64,000 bases of DNA from Novosphingobium sp. PP1Y (GTDB lineage Bacteria > Pseudomonadota > Alphaproteobacteria > Sphingomonadales > Sphingomonadaceae). The position numbers were made by a program, and so were the translations under genes. Below the pieces are notes generated by a model. It was not told the origin of the DNA and did no database searches. It saw nothing but the letters and a program-made list of their open reading frames with translations. The stretch covers positions 3,795,001-3,859,000 of the forward strand of contig NC_015580.1 in assembly GCF_000253255.1 (NCBI RefSeq). Direction: 5' to 3'. Below are positions 45,713 through 54,872 of this stretch, piece after piece. The stretch's first letter is position 1. Every line of letters starts with the position of its first letter.

Positions 45713-46888
45713 ATGAGGGAATTGGCAGTGGCATTGGACCTGAGCAAAGTCGGCAACCGGGAGCGATTGAAAGTTCAACGCGAGCCGCATTGGCAAAGGC
45801 TCCGTGCCGGTTGCTTTCTCGGCTTCAGGCCCTCCAAGCGCGGAGGCAAGGGGACATGGATTGCCCGCGTCTATGACGAGGACGCCAGCCGCTACCAAGT
45901 GAAATCCCTTGGCGATTTCGGCACTCTCCCCGGAAACGAGATGTTCGCAGCGGCCAAGAAGGAAGCTGAGAAGCTGGCCGAGCTTGTGGAATCGGGCGGC
46001 GAAATCCGCGCCAAGATCGAGACGGTCGCCGATGCCTGCCGTGAGTATGCCCAAGAGCGGCCAGAAGCCGAACAGCGCTTCAGGCGATACGTCTACGAGG
46101 ACTCTATCGCCAAGGTGAAGCTGGACAAGCTACGCCGCCGTCACGTCAAAGAATGGCGTGAGCGGCTGGAAGCACAACCTGCACTGGTGAGCCGACGCAA
46201 GAAGGGCGAGCCGGTCGAGCGCGAGCGGGCACCATCTACCGTCAATCGCGACATGGCCGTGCTGCGAGCGGCATTGAGCAAGGTCTTGTCGCCCGGCGCA
46301 CCGAATAGCGAAGCGGCATGGCAGGAAGCCTTGAAGGCGATTCCCAACGCCAATGGACGCCGTACGCTCTATCTTGATCGTAAGCAGCGCAAGAAACTGA
46401 TCGAAAGCACCGATGCAGAGGCAGCGGCGTTTGTCCGCGCCCTGTGCCTCTTGCCACTCCGTCCCGGTGCCATGGCAGCGCTCACGGCAGGCGACTTCGA
46501 CAAGCGCACTTCGGAACTGACAATCGGAAAGGACAAGACTGGCAAACCGCGTCGCATTCAGTTGCCGCAAGAGGCAGCGCAACTGCTCGCCAAGCAGGCC
46601 AAGAACAAGCTACCAGGCGCTCCGCTCTTCATGCGCGCTAACGGCAAGGCATGGGACAAGGATAGCTGGAAGCGGCCCATTGCAACCGCCGTGACTGCTG
46701 CTGAACTGCCAGCCGATGCCACGGCCTACACCTTGCGGCATAGCACCATCACCGACCTAGTAAGCGCGGGCCTGCCACTGCTCACCATCGCGCAGATTTC
46801 CGGCACGAGCGCCGAAATGATCGAGCGCCACTACGGGCACCTTGCCAGCGATGCAGCGGTCAAGGCGCTCGGGGAACTGGCCCTTTGA
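45713..46888 (+). CDS. Tyrosine-type site-specific integrase
   Basis: Protein of 391 residues from the ATG at 45713; an in-frame GTG at 45728 is possible. The middle has a SAM-like core-binding domain (YVYEDSIAKVKLDKLRRRHV, VNRDMAVLRAALSKV). The catalytic domain has Arg250 (LPLRPGAMAAL), the beta-strand Lys region (IGKDKTGKPRRIQLP), Arg342 (AYTLRHSTITDL, with Tyr instead of the common box II His) and the nucleophile Tyr374 in IERHYGHL. It lies about 130 bases inside the left attachment site and should catalyse integration at the tRNA-Arg gene. The next gene overlaps its stop. Confidence 0.95.
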   Translation: MRELAVALDLSKVGNRERLKVQREPHWQRLRAGCFLGFRPSKRGGKGTWIARVYDEDASRYQVKSLGDFGTLPGNEMFAAAKKEAEKLAELVESGGEIRAKIETVADACREYAQERPEAEQRFRRYVYEDSIAKVKLDKLRRRHVKEWRERLEAQPALVSRRKKGEPVERERAPSTVNRDMAVLRAALSKVLSPGAPNSEAAWQEALKAIPNANGRRTLYLDRKQRKKLIESTDAEAAAFVRALCLLPLRPGAMAALTAGDFDKRTSELTIGKDKTGKPRRIQLPQEAAQLLAKQAKNKLPGAPLFMRANGKAWDKDSWKRPIATAVTAAELPADATAYTLRHSTITDLVSAGLPLLTIAQISGTSAEMIERHYGHLASDAAVKALGELAL

Positions 46889-48003
46889 GCGAGGAGCACC
46901 CCTACCATGGAAATGACCCTACCGTGGGAATGACGGTGCAGGTTTGGCTAACTATCGCCAGAGCGGCAAAAATCCTCGAACCGGGATCCGGTGGATTTGA
47001 TGTAGCGCAGGAACGCGTGACCCACGCGCTTCGTGACAACCAAGTGCGAGTGAAGGCTACCCGCCGGTCACCACCACATGAATTGCCGGAGTGGGACCAG
47101 GTTACAGATGACGTGACTTGGTTTGACCGGGACCGGGATCGTGAAAGGGCAATCGTTCAAGGCATGACTGATAGGCGGCAGGAATGGCATGAATTCCTGT
47201 TCAATGGCGGCTTAGTTGTCCGAAGGGAGGACGTTGAAGCGCTTGATGGCCCCCGTTCTTGGGAAAAGGTCACACCTGCCCTCGTTGCCAAGTCAAAGGG
47301 GCTAATCACTAACTGGAATCTGCCTGAAGCCTTGGCTTGGGTGGCGACTGGAGAATACGAGCAGGTCGCTCAAATCGGTTGCGATGGCGCATGGCGAAGG
47401 ATCGATGGCGAAGAGGCTTGGAACGGCCAGCGCGTGTTTGAAGAATTCAAACAGCGCGCATCGATCGGTTGGCTAATCAGATTCGTCTCTCTCCACCATT
47501 GCGCCTGCGGAGCGCATTCCAACGTCGAGCAAGAAGCATGGGAAAATTGCAAATGCACCATTTCGGCATTCGAGAAGCTTTGGGATGCCGTGAACGACGG
47601 AAATCTTGCAGCATACGATAAGCTATCGGAGGCACCGATTGAGACTGGCGAGGTGCCCGGCTTCGAGCTTGATTGTAAACGCTTTACGTTGTCTGCTCCG
47701 CGACACCCAGGAGCTGTCGTATTTCGCCGGGTCGACCTTGAACGGCTGTGGCCCTCACTGCCAACGCAAGTGAGCAATCGGCGAGCGGATAGACCGCGAT
47801 TGCCTGAAGCAGATTTGCGGCGCTGGTGGACTGAGCAAGATGAAGTCGAGGCAGTGCCAATCGAAGAATTATGGAAGCAAGCACAGAACGCCTTCCCTTC
47901 GCATCAAATCAGTCGCGATAGGGTTCGGACCTTGGCTGGTCCCCGAAAGCGCGGACCGAAGCCAATCGGCGGCAAAGCGACCGCGAAATATCCGCCAAAA
48001 TAG
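46885..48003 (+). CDS. Hypothetical protein of integrative element
   Basis: Protein of up to 372 residues with no domain I can name. TTG at 46885 overlaps the integrase stop (TTGA) and has GGGGA 8-9 bases upstream, so coupled translation is plausible; ATG 46930 is an alternative. The C-terminal 80 residues (RLPEADLRRWWTEQ, ISRDRVRTLAG, KRGPKPIGGK) resemble the basic tail seen in element-borne proteins next to integrases and may bind DNA (inference). Internal CACG and CKC could bind metal, but no clear zinc finger is formed. Confidence 0.75.
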   Translation: MSEEHPYHGNDPTVGMTVQVWLTIARAAKILEPGSGGFDVAQERVTHALRDNQVRVKATRRSPPHELPEWDQVTDDVTWFDRDRDRERAIVQGMTDRRQEWHEFLFNGGLVVRREDVEALDGPRSWEKVTPALVAKSKGLITNWNLPEALAWVATGEYEQVAQIGCDGAWRRIDGEEAWNGQRVFEEFKQRASIGWLIRFVSLHHCACGAHSNVEQEAWENCKCTISAFEKLWDAVNDGNLAAYDKLSEAPIETGEVPGFELDCKRFTLSAPRHPGAVVFRRVDLERLWPSLPTQVSNRRADRPRLPEADLRRWWTEQDEVEAVPIEELWKQAQNAFPSHQISRDRVRTLAGPRKRGPKPIGGKATAKYPPK

Positions 48004-48090
48004 ACCGCGAAATTCCAAGCACTCATTCCCGGCCATGCCCTGAAGCACGGCGGCATATCGTTCCGTCTGTGCATGGGCATGGAAACTACC

Positions 48091-48282
48091 ATGACGGAAC
48101 TTTTGACCGTGGCGGAATTCAAGGATCGCTACAAAATCAGCCACAGCGCGTTTTACCGCCTTGTTGCCACAAATCGCATTCCCATCAAGAAAATCGGCCG
48201 CGCAACTCGTATCGCAGTCGCCGACGCAGAAGCTTGGGCCTCAAGCCTTCCGACACAAGGCGGGGGGGCTTCCAATGGATGA
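48091..48282 (+). CDS. Excisionase/AlpA-type helix-turn-helix protein
   Basis: Small protein of 63 residues (ATG 48091; 48073 gives 69). It reads TELLTVAEFKDRYKISHSAF then YRLVATNRIPIKKIG and RIAVADAEAWASSL, the winged-helix pattern of MerR-like excisionases and AlpA regulators. Such proteins steer the integrase toward excision or control element genes. It overlaps the next gene by 8 bases. Confidence 0.85.
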   Translation: MTELLTVAEFKDRYKISHSAFYRLVATNRIPIKKIGRATRIAVADAEAWASSLPTQGGGASNG

Positions 48283-48670
48283 CCGCAAGAAAGATGCCCC
48301 CAGCGCCGTTGCAGCGGCTCTGGGGGCGAACGTCGACAACCTAGCAAGCCCTCGACCAAGGGCCGACTATCACGCAAATCAGCTACCACTCAAGCCGATG
48401 GCAGTCATTTATGTCTGGCCTGACGGTAGACTCCGCACTGTCAGAGGGAAGAATGCGCGCGCGCTCATCGGCTTGGTTCAAAAGAGGCACGAAGGCTTTA
48501 CGCGATCAGACATGTCGGGCTGGGAGGGGTATCTCCCATCTCATGTCTCGGAACTTCGCGAGAGGCACGGGTTGGAGATTCAATCGACGCTAGAGCCGCA
48601 CCTTGGCGGATTTCATGCGCGATACTTCATCCTCTCACCCATCGAAATCCGAGAGATCATCAAAGGTTGA
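48275..48670 (+). CDS. Winged-helix-like element protein
   Basis: Protein of 131 residues from ATG 48275, behind a G-rich ribosome site and overlapping the excisionase gene by 8 bases. The C-terminal half (SELRERHGLEIQSTLEPHLG then RYFILSPIEIREI) has the helix-strand pattern of a winged helix domain seen in phage and island proteins. The N-terminal 60 residues are polar and probably disordered. It likely binds DNA and takes part in element regulation (inference). Confidence 0.7.
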   Translation: MDDRKKDAPSAVAAALGANVDNLASPRPRADYHANQLPLKPMAVIYVWPDGRLRTVRGKNARALIGLVQKRHEGFTRSDMSGWEGYLPSHVSELRERHGLEIQSTLEPHLGGFHARYFILSPIEIREIIKG

Positions 48671-48753
48671 ACTGGCGAACCTAGCAGGGCGGCTGGAATC
48701 GGTCGCCTTGCTTTCGCCCACCGATTTCATCCCTCGGAAGGGAGGTTCTCTCC

Positions 48754-49281
48754 GTGCGCATGCGAAACAGAAACAAGCCCAACAAGACGGGCCGGAATGA
48801 TAACCAGCCATGGCGTCGATTTGTCAGGCTAGGCCATGACCTACTCGACCAACCAGCCTTTCGCGCCCTGAGCCCTACCGCGCGCGCCCTGATGATCGAA
48901 TTGGCAATGCTCGATAATGGACGGAACAACGGGAGTCTCTATCTCAGTGTTCGGGATGCTGCGGACCGGCTTGGCCTGGTGGACATCAATGCCGTTCGCA
49001 ACGCCTTCGATGAACTGCAAGCAATGGGCTTCATTGCCGTCACCAAGGACGCGAGCTTTCACGTGAAGGCGGGCGAAGCGTCTCGCGCCCGTTGCTGGCG
49101 ACTGACATGGATTGCCTACCCTGGCCATTCGGGCCCGACCAACGAGTATGCGGGAATTGAACCAGCGCCCGGCACAAAAGCACGTAAGCGCATGGAAGCA
49201 GGAATGAGAGCGCTCAAACGATACCGGAAGGACCGAAACTCTGGTCGTTTGCCGGTGCGGGATTCCAAGTCATTGGGCTGA
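48754..49281 (+). CDS. Helix-turn-helix, replication-initiator-like element protein
   Basis: Protein of 175 residues. GTG 48754 has GGAGG 8 bases upstream; ATG 48760 is the alternative. Residues about 20-100 (RFVRLGHDLLDQPAFRALS, ALMIELAMLDNG, LYLSVRDAADRLGLVDI, AVRNAFDELQAMGFIAV) have the helix-turn-helix pattern common in small island proteins related to plasmid replication or Rha-like regulators. A basic C-terminal tail follows. Function is inferred only from this pattern and position in the element's early gene block. Confidence 0.65.
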   Translation: MRMRNRNKPNKTGRNDNQPWRRFVRLGHDLLDQPAFRALSPTARALMIELAMLDNGRNNGSLYLSVRDAADRLGLVDINAVRNAFDELQAMGFIAVTKDASFHVKAGEASRARCWRLTWIAYPGHSGPTNEYAGIEPAPGTKARKRMEAGMRALKRYRKDRNSGRLPVRDSKSLG

Positions 49282-49461
49282 AACTGATAGAACTGAAACT
49301 AATCACCGTGTTGGATAGCCACACGGCGAGAGCCAGGAATGGCAGAAAACAGCCAATCCTCTTCGTATCGGATTCCAATGCACACATAGCTGCTACCATA
49401 GGTAGTGCTCCATTCCCGCTTGTTGACTATCCTTGGTCACGCACAGGCAGAGGATTGAGAC

Positions 49462-50913
49462 ATGGCAGCCAGAAAAACACTCGTGAACCCGGTGCTTTTC
49501 TCAAAGCACTTCGGCGTGAGCACCACAGCGCTCGCCAAAGCCAAGTTGCTCGATCCGGTGCTCAATAGCGACACAAAGCTCTTCATCGATCCTCTGCTCG
49601 TCCCGAAGAGTCAGAATACGAGAATGAAAAAGCAGGGACGGAAGGATCTTGAAGGCGGCTTTCAGAACGTGGTCAGCTTGCTATCCATTTCAGCGAAGGA
49701 AGGCGATGTCGCTTGGCGCAGGGCATTCAATGCGCTCGACTTGTCAGAACGGTCAGAGACCGGGCTGGGCTATGGTGGTGCAGGAACAAGCGGCAGTTCC
49801 CGGCCGCCAAAGCTGAGAAACGGAATCCTTCGAACGGCCAAAGAGATTATTGCACTTGGGGTAAAAGACCCAAGCATGATCCCGCTTATGCCTCTCTTTG
49901 AAGAGGGGGTTGGCCCTGACACGCTTAGCGACATGACGACGAATTTCCTTCTGCCCGTTCTGTGTCAGGTGACTGAGGAATTTTGTGCAGCCAACAAGGT
50001 CCCTGTTCGCGCCTTCGGCAAGAAATACGACAATCGCAATCTGCCCGAAAATCCGTTCCAACCGGACAAGCCCGTTATCATGGTGCCGCGCGATATTCTT
50101 CGTGATTTGCCTCTCGCTGCTGACTGGTCGGATGTCAGCCGTGTCGTCATGGAAATTCAGGAAATCCGGGACGCGGTGAACAGCATGTTCGGGAACCTCG
50201 CCAAGGCTACCCTGTCACAGAAGAAGGCAGCGCTGCGGAGAGCCGTACTTTCGTCGGAATCGCTACTTCGCGAACTGATCGAAGCCGTGGGAGCCGCGGC
50301 TGAAAGCTATGATGAGAAAGCCGACCTTGACGGATACTTTCAGTTCCGGCGAATCCTCAGTGAAGACCCTACCCCCTATGTCGGAGCACTAAGCAATCCC
50401 GCTACAAAGGATGCTTCGACGCTCCTCGAAACGGTCATGACCATCGTGGATACTTTCCAAGGCCTGGTCGAAGACAACAACTTGTGGGAGCTGCTCTGGC
50501 ACGGCAACGCACATAGGCACGAACGGGCCAGTCAACTGCTCTTCTTCGCAATCGCCAACGTCATGTGCGCGGTGAACAACGTTGACATCTCGCCAGAGAC
50601 TAACTCAGGCGGCGGACCGGTAGACTTCAAATTCTCCACCGGCTTTCGTGGGCGCGTCCTTGTCGAGATGAAGCTTTCCAAGGGGCGCGTAGAGCATGAC
50701 TATAAGACGCAGCTGGAAATATACAAAAAGGCAGCGACCACCTCCCAAGCGATTTTCGTCATCATGGATATTGGCGGCATGGGCCGAAAGTTGCGCAAGA
50801 TTGAAAAGCTGAAACAGGACGCTGAAGCACGCGGTGAGCGGACTTCTGAAATCGTCGTGATCGATGCTCGCCGGAAGGCTTCTGCGAGCGTACGGAACGA
50901 CACGATGCTCTGA
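49462..50913 (+). CDS. Putative PD-(D/E)XK nuclease of defence cargo
   Basis: Protein of 483 residues with a GAGGATTGAG ribosome site. The N-terminal 340 residues are not recognised (LVNPVLFSKHFGVSTTALAK, KLFIDPLLVPKS). The C-terminal part has a PD-(D/E)XK signature: a helix with Glu354 (HRHERASQLLFF), Asp388 in GGPVDFKFS, Glu402-x-Lys404 in VLVEMKLSKG and Gln417 in YKTQLEIYKKA, like the QxxxY motif of RecB-type nucleases. It is convergent with the restriction-modification-like gene. A DNA-cleaving defence effector is the best guess; the family is unknown to me. Confidence 0.72.
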   Translation: MAARKTLVNPVLFSKHFGVSTTALAKAKLLDPVLNSDTKLFIDPLLVPKSQNTRMKKQGRKDLEGGFQNVVSLLSISAKEGDVAWRRAFNALDLSERSETGLGYGGAGTSGSSRPPKLRNGILRTAKEIIALGVKDPSMIPLMPLFEEGVGPDTLSDMTTNFLLPVLCQVTEEFCAANKVPVRAFGKKYDNRNLPENPFQPDKPVIMVPRDILRDLPLAADWSDVSRVVMEIQEIRDAVNSMFGNLAKATLSQKKAALRRAVLSSESLLRELIEAVGAAAESYDEKADLDGYFQFRRILSEDPTPYVGALSNPATKDASTLLETVMTIVDTFQGLVEDNNLWELLWHGNAHRHERASQLLFFAIANVMCAVNNVDISPETNSGGGPVDFKFSTGFRGRVLVEMKLSKGRVEHDYKTQLEIYKKAATTSQAIFVIMDIGGMGRKLRKIEKLKQDAEARGERTSEIVVIDARRKASASVRNDTML

Positions 50914-50936
50914 CGGGAGCAAGCCCGCCAAACCAA

Positions 50937-53900
50937 TCAGTCGCTTGCGTTCGCAGCGCTCAATGGCAACTCAATGCCCTGCATGATCCGGTCGGTTTCG
51001 GCGAGGATTTTGATGATCTTTTGATAGTGGCGAATGTCATCCCACGACAGGGCGCGGCCTTTGCGGTCTTTCAGCCATTTCTGCGCGGGGTGGTAGCCGC
51101 CGATTGGGAAATCCCATGCGATGGCAGGGACGCCTGCGAAACCCTGATCCTTGTTGATCCAGACCTTGCCGCCTTCAAACCGTGGCTTGTCGACGACGCT
51201 ATCGCCTTCGCCTTCGAACGGGAACTTGGCTTGTCCGATAGCCGCGTCTTCCATGAGGTGAAGGCGGCGCAGCGCTTCGCCTTGCTCGCTCACCTTGCGG
51301 AATACCTCAGGTGATGGCGGGAAAGGGATGCGCGGAAATTCAATTTGCAGGAACTCGGCATAGGTTTCGCGGTACGCCGGACAATGCAGCACGCCATAGA
51401 TGTAATCGAATACCTTGACCTCGTCGGCGCGAGCATCGCCAGTGGCGCGGCGAAAGGCATCTGCCCCGTTGGGCGCGGCTGGCGTGCCGGACAGGCCAGC
51501 CGCCTTGCGGATTTTCCCGTAGAGCTTGTGATCGTAGTTGACTCGGATCGACTGGTCTAAGTCTTGCTCATCAGGATAGAGGTAAAGGGGGGCAAGAAAG
51601 TCCTGGCCCCGGTTCCCGAGATAGAACGTGCCGTGGCAGATCGGAATGTCGCTCACGCCTGCATGCGAGAAATCTTCGCCGACAAATTTCTTATTCACGA
51701 TCAGACCGAGGTTCTTGGCGCGAAAGTGGCGCATCACCTCAAACCTTGGCCGCCCCAGGAATCCGCCTGACCTCTTTGTCTGCACCGTATGGCGCACGTC
51801 GAATGGGCGATACAAGATGGCGGACTTTGTGAAATCTCCAGCAGCCAAATCAGCGCGTGCCTTGGCCACTGTCCACACCTTCTGGGAACGATAGCGCTTG
51901 CTTAACTCGGCCTCCTCAAGAGTGAGGAAGTCATCAATAATCTGGTCGCGCTCAATCTTATCGTATTGGATGGTCAAAGAATCATTTTTGGTTTGGATGC
52001 CACTGCTCAAACTTACGAAAAGATCATCGATCAGAAAGTGCTCTCCGTCTTTCGGTTCCAGATTCTTAGGGATGAAGAAATGATAAGGCGCTTTCGTCTC
52101 TAGCTTTTCGGCGAAGCCTAAATCCAATTTACCGAGGGCATCGTATTTGTCGGCTCTCCGGCCTTTGATCTCACCGTAATGCAATCCGCGCTTTCCGCTA
52201 CCGCCTTTAACCATCACCACGATGGCAACGCCTTGCATGATGTCGAACACGTTTTCATCAAGCGACGATTCACCTGAGCGCGTGTCGCCAAAGAGGTTCA
52301 ATACGTGGACGCTATCGAAAGTGGAAAGCAAGTGCTGCCGCATACCCCTCAGGGTTGTTCCGTCGAGATAAGAATTATTCGTGATTAGCGCAGCGATACC
52401 TAGTCCATTTCTCACGATAAAGGTCTCAGCTAGTCTGACGAATTTGATGTAGTCATCATCCAAATTGATTTTTCGCTCTGACAACCCGCGCTTGTAAGGT
52501 TCAACTAGTCCGCGAGCGAAGGGACTCATGTTCTGTGAGGAGCTAGAATACGGCGGGTTGCCGATCACGCACATGATTGGCGCTTGGCGTTTGATGTCGC
52601 TTGCGGCTTTCGCTTCCTCGGCAATGGCGCGAGATAGGCCGAAAAGCGTTTGATCCACACGCTCGCCTTCTTCCAACGAATTGGTGAGATAGACGCCCAG
52701 CCGGGGCGGCTTGTTCGATGGCTTGTAACCTAACCCGGTCAGGATCATGTCCAGCTTCATGTGGCACATGGCATAGCTTGCCATGAGCAATTCGAAGCCG
52801 TGAATGCGCGGGATCAGGTCTTGCTCGACATAGTTCGACCATTGGCCAGGCGCGATGCCCTTTACCCGCTCAGAAACGAGCTTCACGACTTCGGCAAGAA
52901 AGGTGCCGGTGCCGGTCGCCGGGTCGAGAATCTGGACGCGATGCACCTCTTTCTTGATGGTTGCAGGCTTGCCCTTCTTGTCCGCTTGGCCTGTGTCCCA
53001 ATCAATCGAAATGCGGCTGGTATCGGCAAGCCCGTCCGCTAGACCAAACTCAGATTTCAGCACTTCGTCGACCGCACGAACGATGAAATTCACGACCGGC
53101 TCAGGCGTGTACCAAACGCCTCGTGCCTTGCGCTTGGCCGGATTGTATTCGGCCAGGAACACTTCGTAGAAATGCAAGAACGGGTCTTGCCGCGCCGTCA
53201 CCTTCCCGAAGTGGCGAAGCACTTGCTCCATGTTCGTGGCGCAGAAGACGTCGCACAGTTCATCGATCACACGGCGCAGGCGCTCGTCCAGATTCGGCCC
53301 CGCGATGTAGATAAACAGTTCGCGCAGGAACGGGTTGGACTTGGGCAAGAGATCCAGCGCTTCGCCTCGTGTGAACGTGGCCGGCGTGTCATCATGTAAG
53401 CGCGCCGCGAAAAGCCCATAGGCAATTGTCTCGGCGTAGATGTCTGCAAACTCATCAACCGTGATGTCGTGGATCAGGTTTGCCTTGAATGCCTCATATT
53501 GCCCAATCAGGTCGGAAGCTGGCTGGCCTGCCTCCTTTGCCTTCATATCGGCCACCAGAGCGCGGCCCATGATGTCTTTGATGATGGCAGCCTTGCCCGC
53601 CATCATTTCCGCCAGCCGCTTGGATGACGTGATGCTGAGTGGCGTAACGTGAGCAAAGTCGCGTAACCGGTTTTCCAAGAGCGCAAAGCTGTCCGGCCTT
53701 GCGGGCATGGTCGGGATCAGGTCGGCAATGGTGATGAAATCCACCGCCTCGCCATGCCGAATGAATTCGAAGTCCAGCCCGTTCGTGTAGATCAGATTGG
53801 GCAGACCCTTGCGGTATCGCTCCTTCTGGCCCTTGCTGTAGTCATTGGCGGCGAACTTTCGAACGTCCTTGCCGATGTCCTTCGCCTCGCACCAGCCGAT

Positions 53901-54092
53901 GGCGACATCCCCGCGCTGGAACACGAAATCAGGCGCGCCGACATCGGTAATATGCTTGGGCTCATTGATGACAGTAATGGCGGGATCGATCGATGCGAAC
54001 AGCTTCGCCAAGGCTGGGCGGAAACTGTGTTCGGTTGTCTGGCCACTGGCGTAGAGCGCACGAATTTCAGATAGATAACCTTGAACGTCCAT
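50937..54092 (-). CDS. Type ISP-like restriction-modification protein without helicase
   Basis: Protein of 1051 residues from ATG 54092; an upstream TTG at 54134 lacks a ribosome site. The N-terminus is a PD-(D/E)XK nuclease (VGAPDFVF with Asp55, WCEAKD with Glu69 and Lys71). An adenine-specific methyltransferase follows, with motif I LDPATGTGTF (about 389-398), GVWYTPEPVVNFIVRAVDEV and motif IV NPPY (512-515). A C-terminal target-recognition part resembles type ISP enzymes (SAILYRPFDVRHTV, FDYIYGVLHCPAYRETYAEF). Classical type ISP proteins (about 1600 residues) carry a helicase between nuclease and methylase; it is absent here, so this may act like a type IIG enzyme. Confidence 0.88.
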   Translation of the reverse strand: MDVQGYLSEIRALYASGQTTEHSFRPALAKLFASIDPAITVINEPKHITDVGAPDFVFQRGDVAIGWCEAKDIGKDVRKFAANDYSKGQKERYRKGLPNLIYTNGLDFEFIRHGEAVDFITIADLIPTMPARPDSFALLENRLRDFAHVTPLSITSSKRLAEMMAGKAAIIKDIMGRALVADMKAKEAGQPASDLIGQYEAFKANLIHDITVDEFADIYAETIAYGLFAARLHDDTPATFTRGEALDLLPKSNPFLRELFIYIAGPNLDERLRRVIDELCDVFCATNMEQVLRHFGKVTARQDPFLHFYEVFLAEYNPAKRKARGVWYTPEPVVNFIVRAVDEVLKSEFGLADGLADTSRISIDWDTGQADKKGKPATIKKEVHRVQILDPATGTGTFLAEVVKLVSERVKGIAPGQWSNYVEQDLIPRIHGFELLMASYAMCHMKLDMILTGLGYKPSNKPPRLGVYLTNSLEEGERVDQTLFGLSRAIAEEAKAASDIKRQAPIMCVIGNPPYSSSSQNMSPFARGLVEPYKRGLSERKINLDDDYIKFVRLAETFIVRNGLGIAALITNNSYLDGTTLRGMRQHLLSTFDSVHVLNLFGDTRSGESSLDENVFDIMQGVAIVVMVKGGSGKRGLHYGEIKGRRADKYDALGKLDLGFAEKLETKAPYHFFIPKNLEPKDGEHFLIDDLFVSLSSGIQTKNDSLTIQYDKIERDQIIDDFLTLEEAELSKRYRSQKVWTVAKARADLAAGDFTKSAILYRPFDVRHTVQTKRSGGFLGRPRFEVMRHFRAKNLGLIVNKKFVGEDFSHAGVSDIPICHGTFYLGNRGQDFLAPLYLYPDEQDLDQSIRVNYDHKLYGKIRKAAGLSGTPAAPNGADAFRRATGDARADEVKVFDYIYGVLHCPAYRETYAEFLQIEFPRIPFPPSPEVFRKVSEQGEALRRLHLMEDAAIGQAKFPFEGEGDSVVDKPRFEGGKVWINKDQGFAGVPAIAWDFPIGGYHPAQKWLKDRKGRALSWDDIRHYQKIIKILAETDRIMQGIELPLSAANASD

Positions 54093-54636
54093 TTGCGCTT
54101 GCGCCCCTACTGCCTTCGCGAGACTTAGCGACAACCAGATACAGCGCCAAGTATCTTGGACTTGCAGGATGAAGGTTGCTCACGCTCCACTGATAACCAT
54201 GATGTTGGGCTCTATAGATCAACAGCGCGGTCACCCCGGTCTACACCTCGCAATCTGGGAATTTGACAAGCACACCGTACCCCGCGATTTCGGGACATAA
54301 GTCTCTCTAAACTTTGAAGAATAGTGGTTTGGGCGAAAGTCACCCGCCTACGAGTTGAGCGGGTTTGCACCGAGCCGTAGCCAACTCACGCAGACATAAG
54401 GCTCTGAAACGGATATTGAAAATCGCCGATGTGCGCGAGTTGTCTGCGATCCATGGAATTCGCCCAGCTCAAGTAGCCCAGCCGCCCTCGCTCAAACTGT
54501 AACTTCTAACTGAACCTATTGCCTGAAAGCATCTCAGTCGGAGAAAAAGCGGTCAGCTAGCGCTTCATGCAGGTGCATTCGGTGGGTAGGACCCGCGAAT
54601 GTGACATTGGAGGTTGGCCAACAAAAGCCTGATCAG
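54093..54636. other. Gene-poor region of the element
   Basis: I see no convincing gene in these 544 bases. The composition is lower in GC than the chromosome. It should hold the promoter of the restriction-modification-like gene at its left end. Short frames are not recognisable, and no strong hairpin with a T-tract was found. Confidence 0.5.
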
Positions 54637-54858
54637 TCAGGAAGCCTTCTGAGTTATCTTGCCGCGTTGTTCGGTCTTGGCAACATGCGCGGGGCGCTCG
54701 ATAGCTTGGGCTAAGGCATAAGCCGACTGTCCCGTACCGCCCTTCAAGATGTAGGCCGAACTCACTTTCGGCAGCAGCCGTTCGCTAGAGGTGACATGCA
54801 CTTCGACGATGCGGCCAGACTTGCTGGAGCGGCTTAGATGGGTTCTCGCTCTGCTCAT
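54637..54858 (-). CDS. Small hypothetical protein next to the membrane GAF gene
   Basis: Frame of 73 residues, basic and without recognisable domains (SRSSKSGRIVEVHVTSSERL). It starts 14 bases after the stop of the 2TM-GAF gene on the same strand, so it may be co-transcribed. No good ribosome site precedes the ATG, so whether it is a real gene is uncertain. Confidence 0.5.
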   Translation of the reverse strand: MSRARTHLSRSSKSGRIVEVHVTSSERLLPKVSSAYILKGGTGQSAYALAQAIERPAHVAKTEQRGKITQKAS

Positions 54859-54872
54859 GTGGAGAATGTAAT

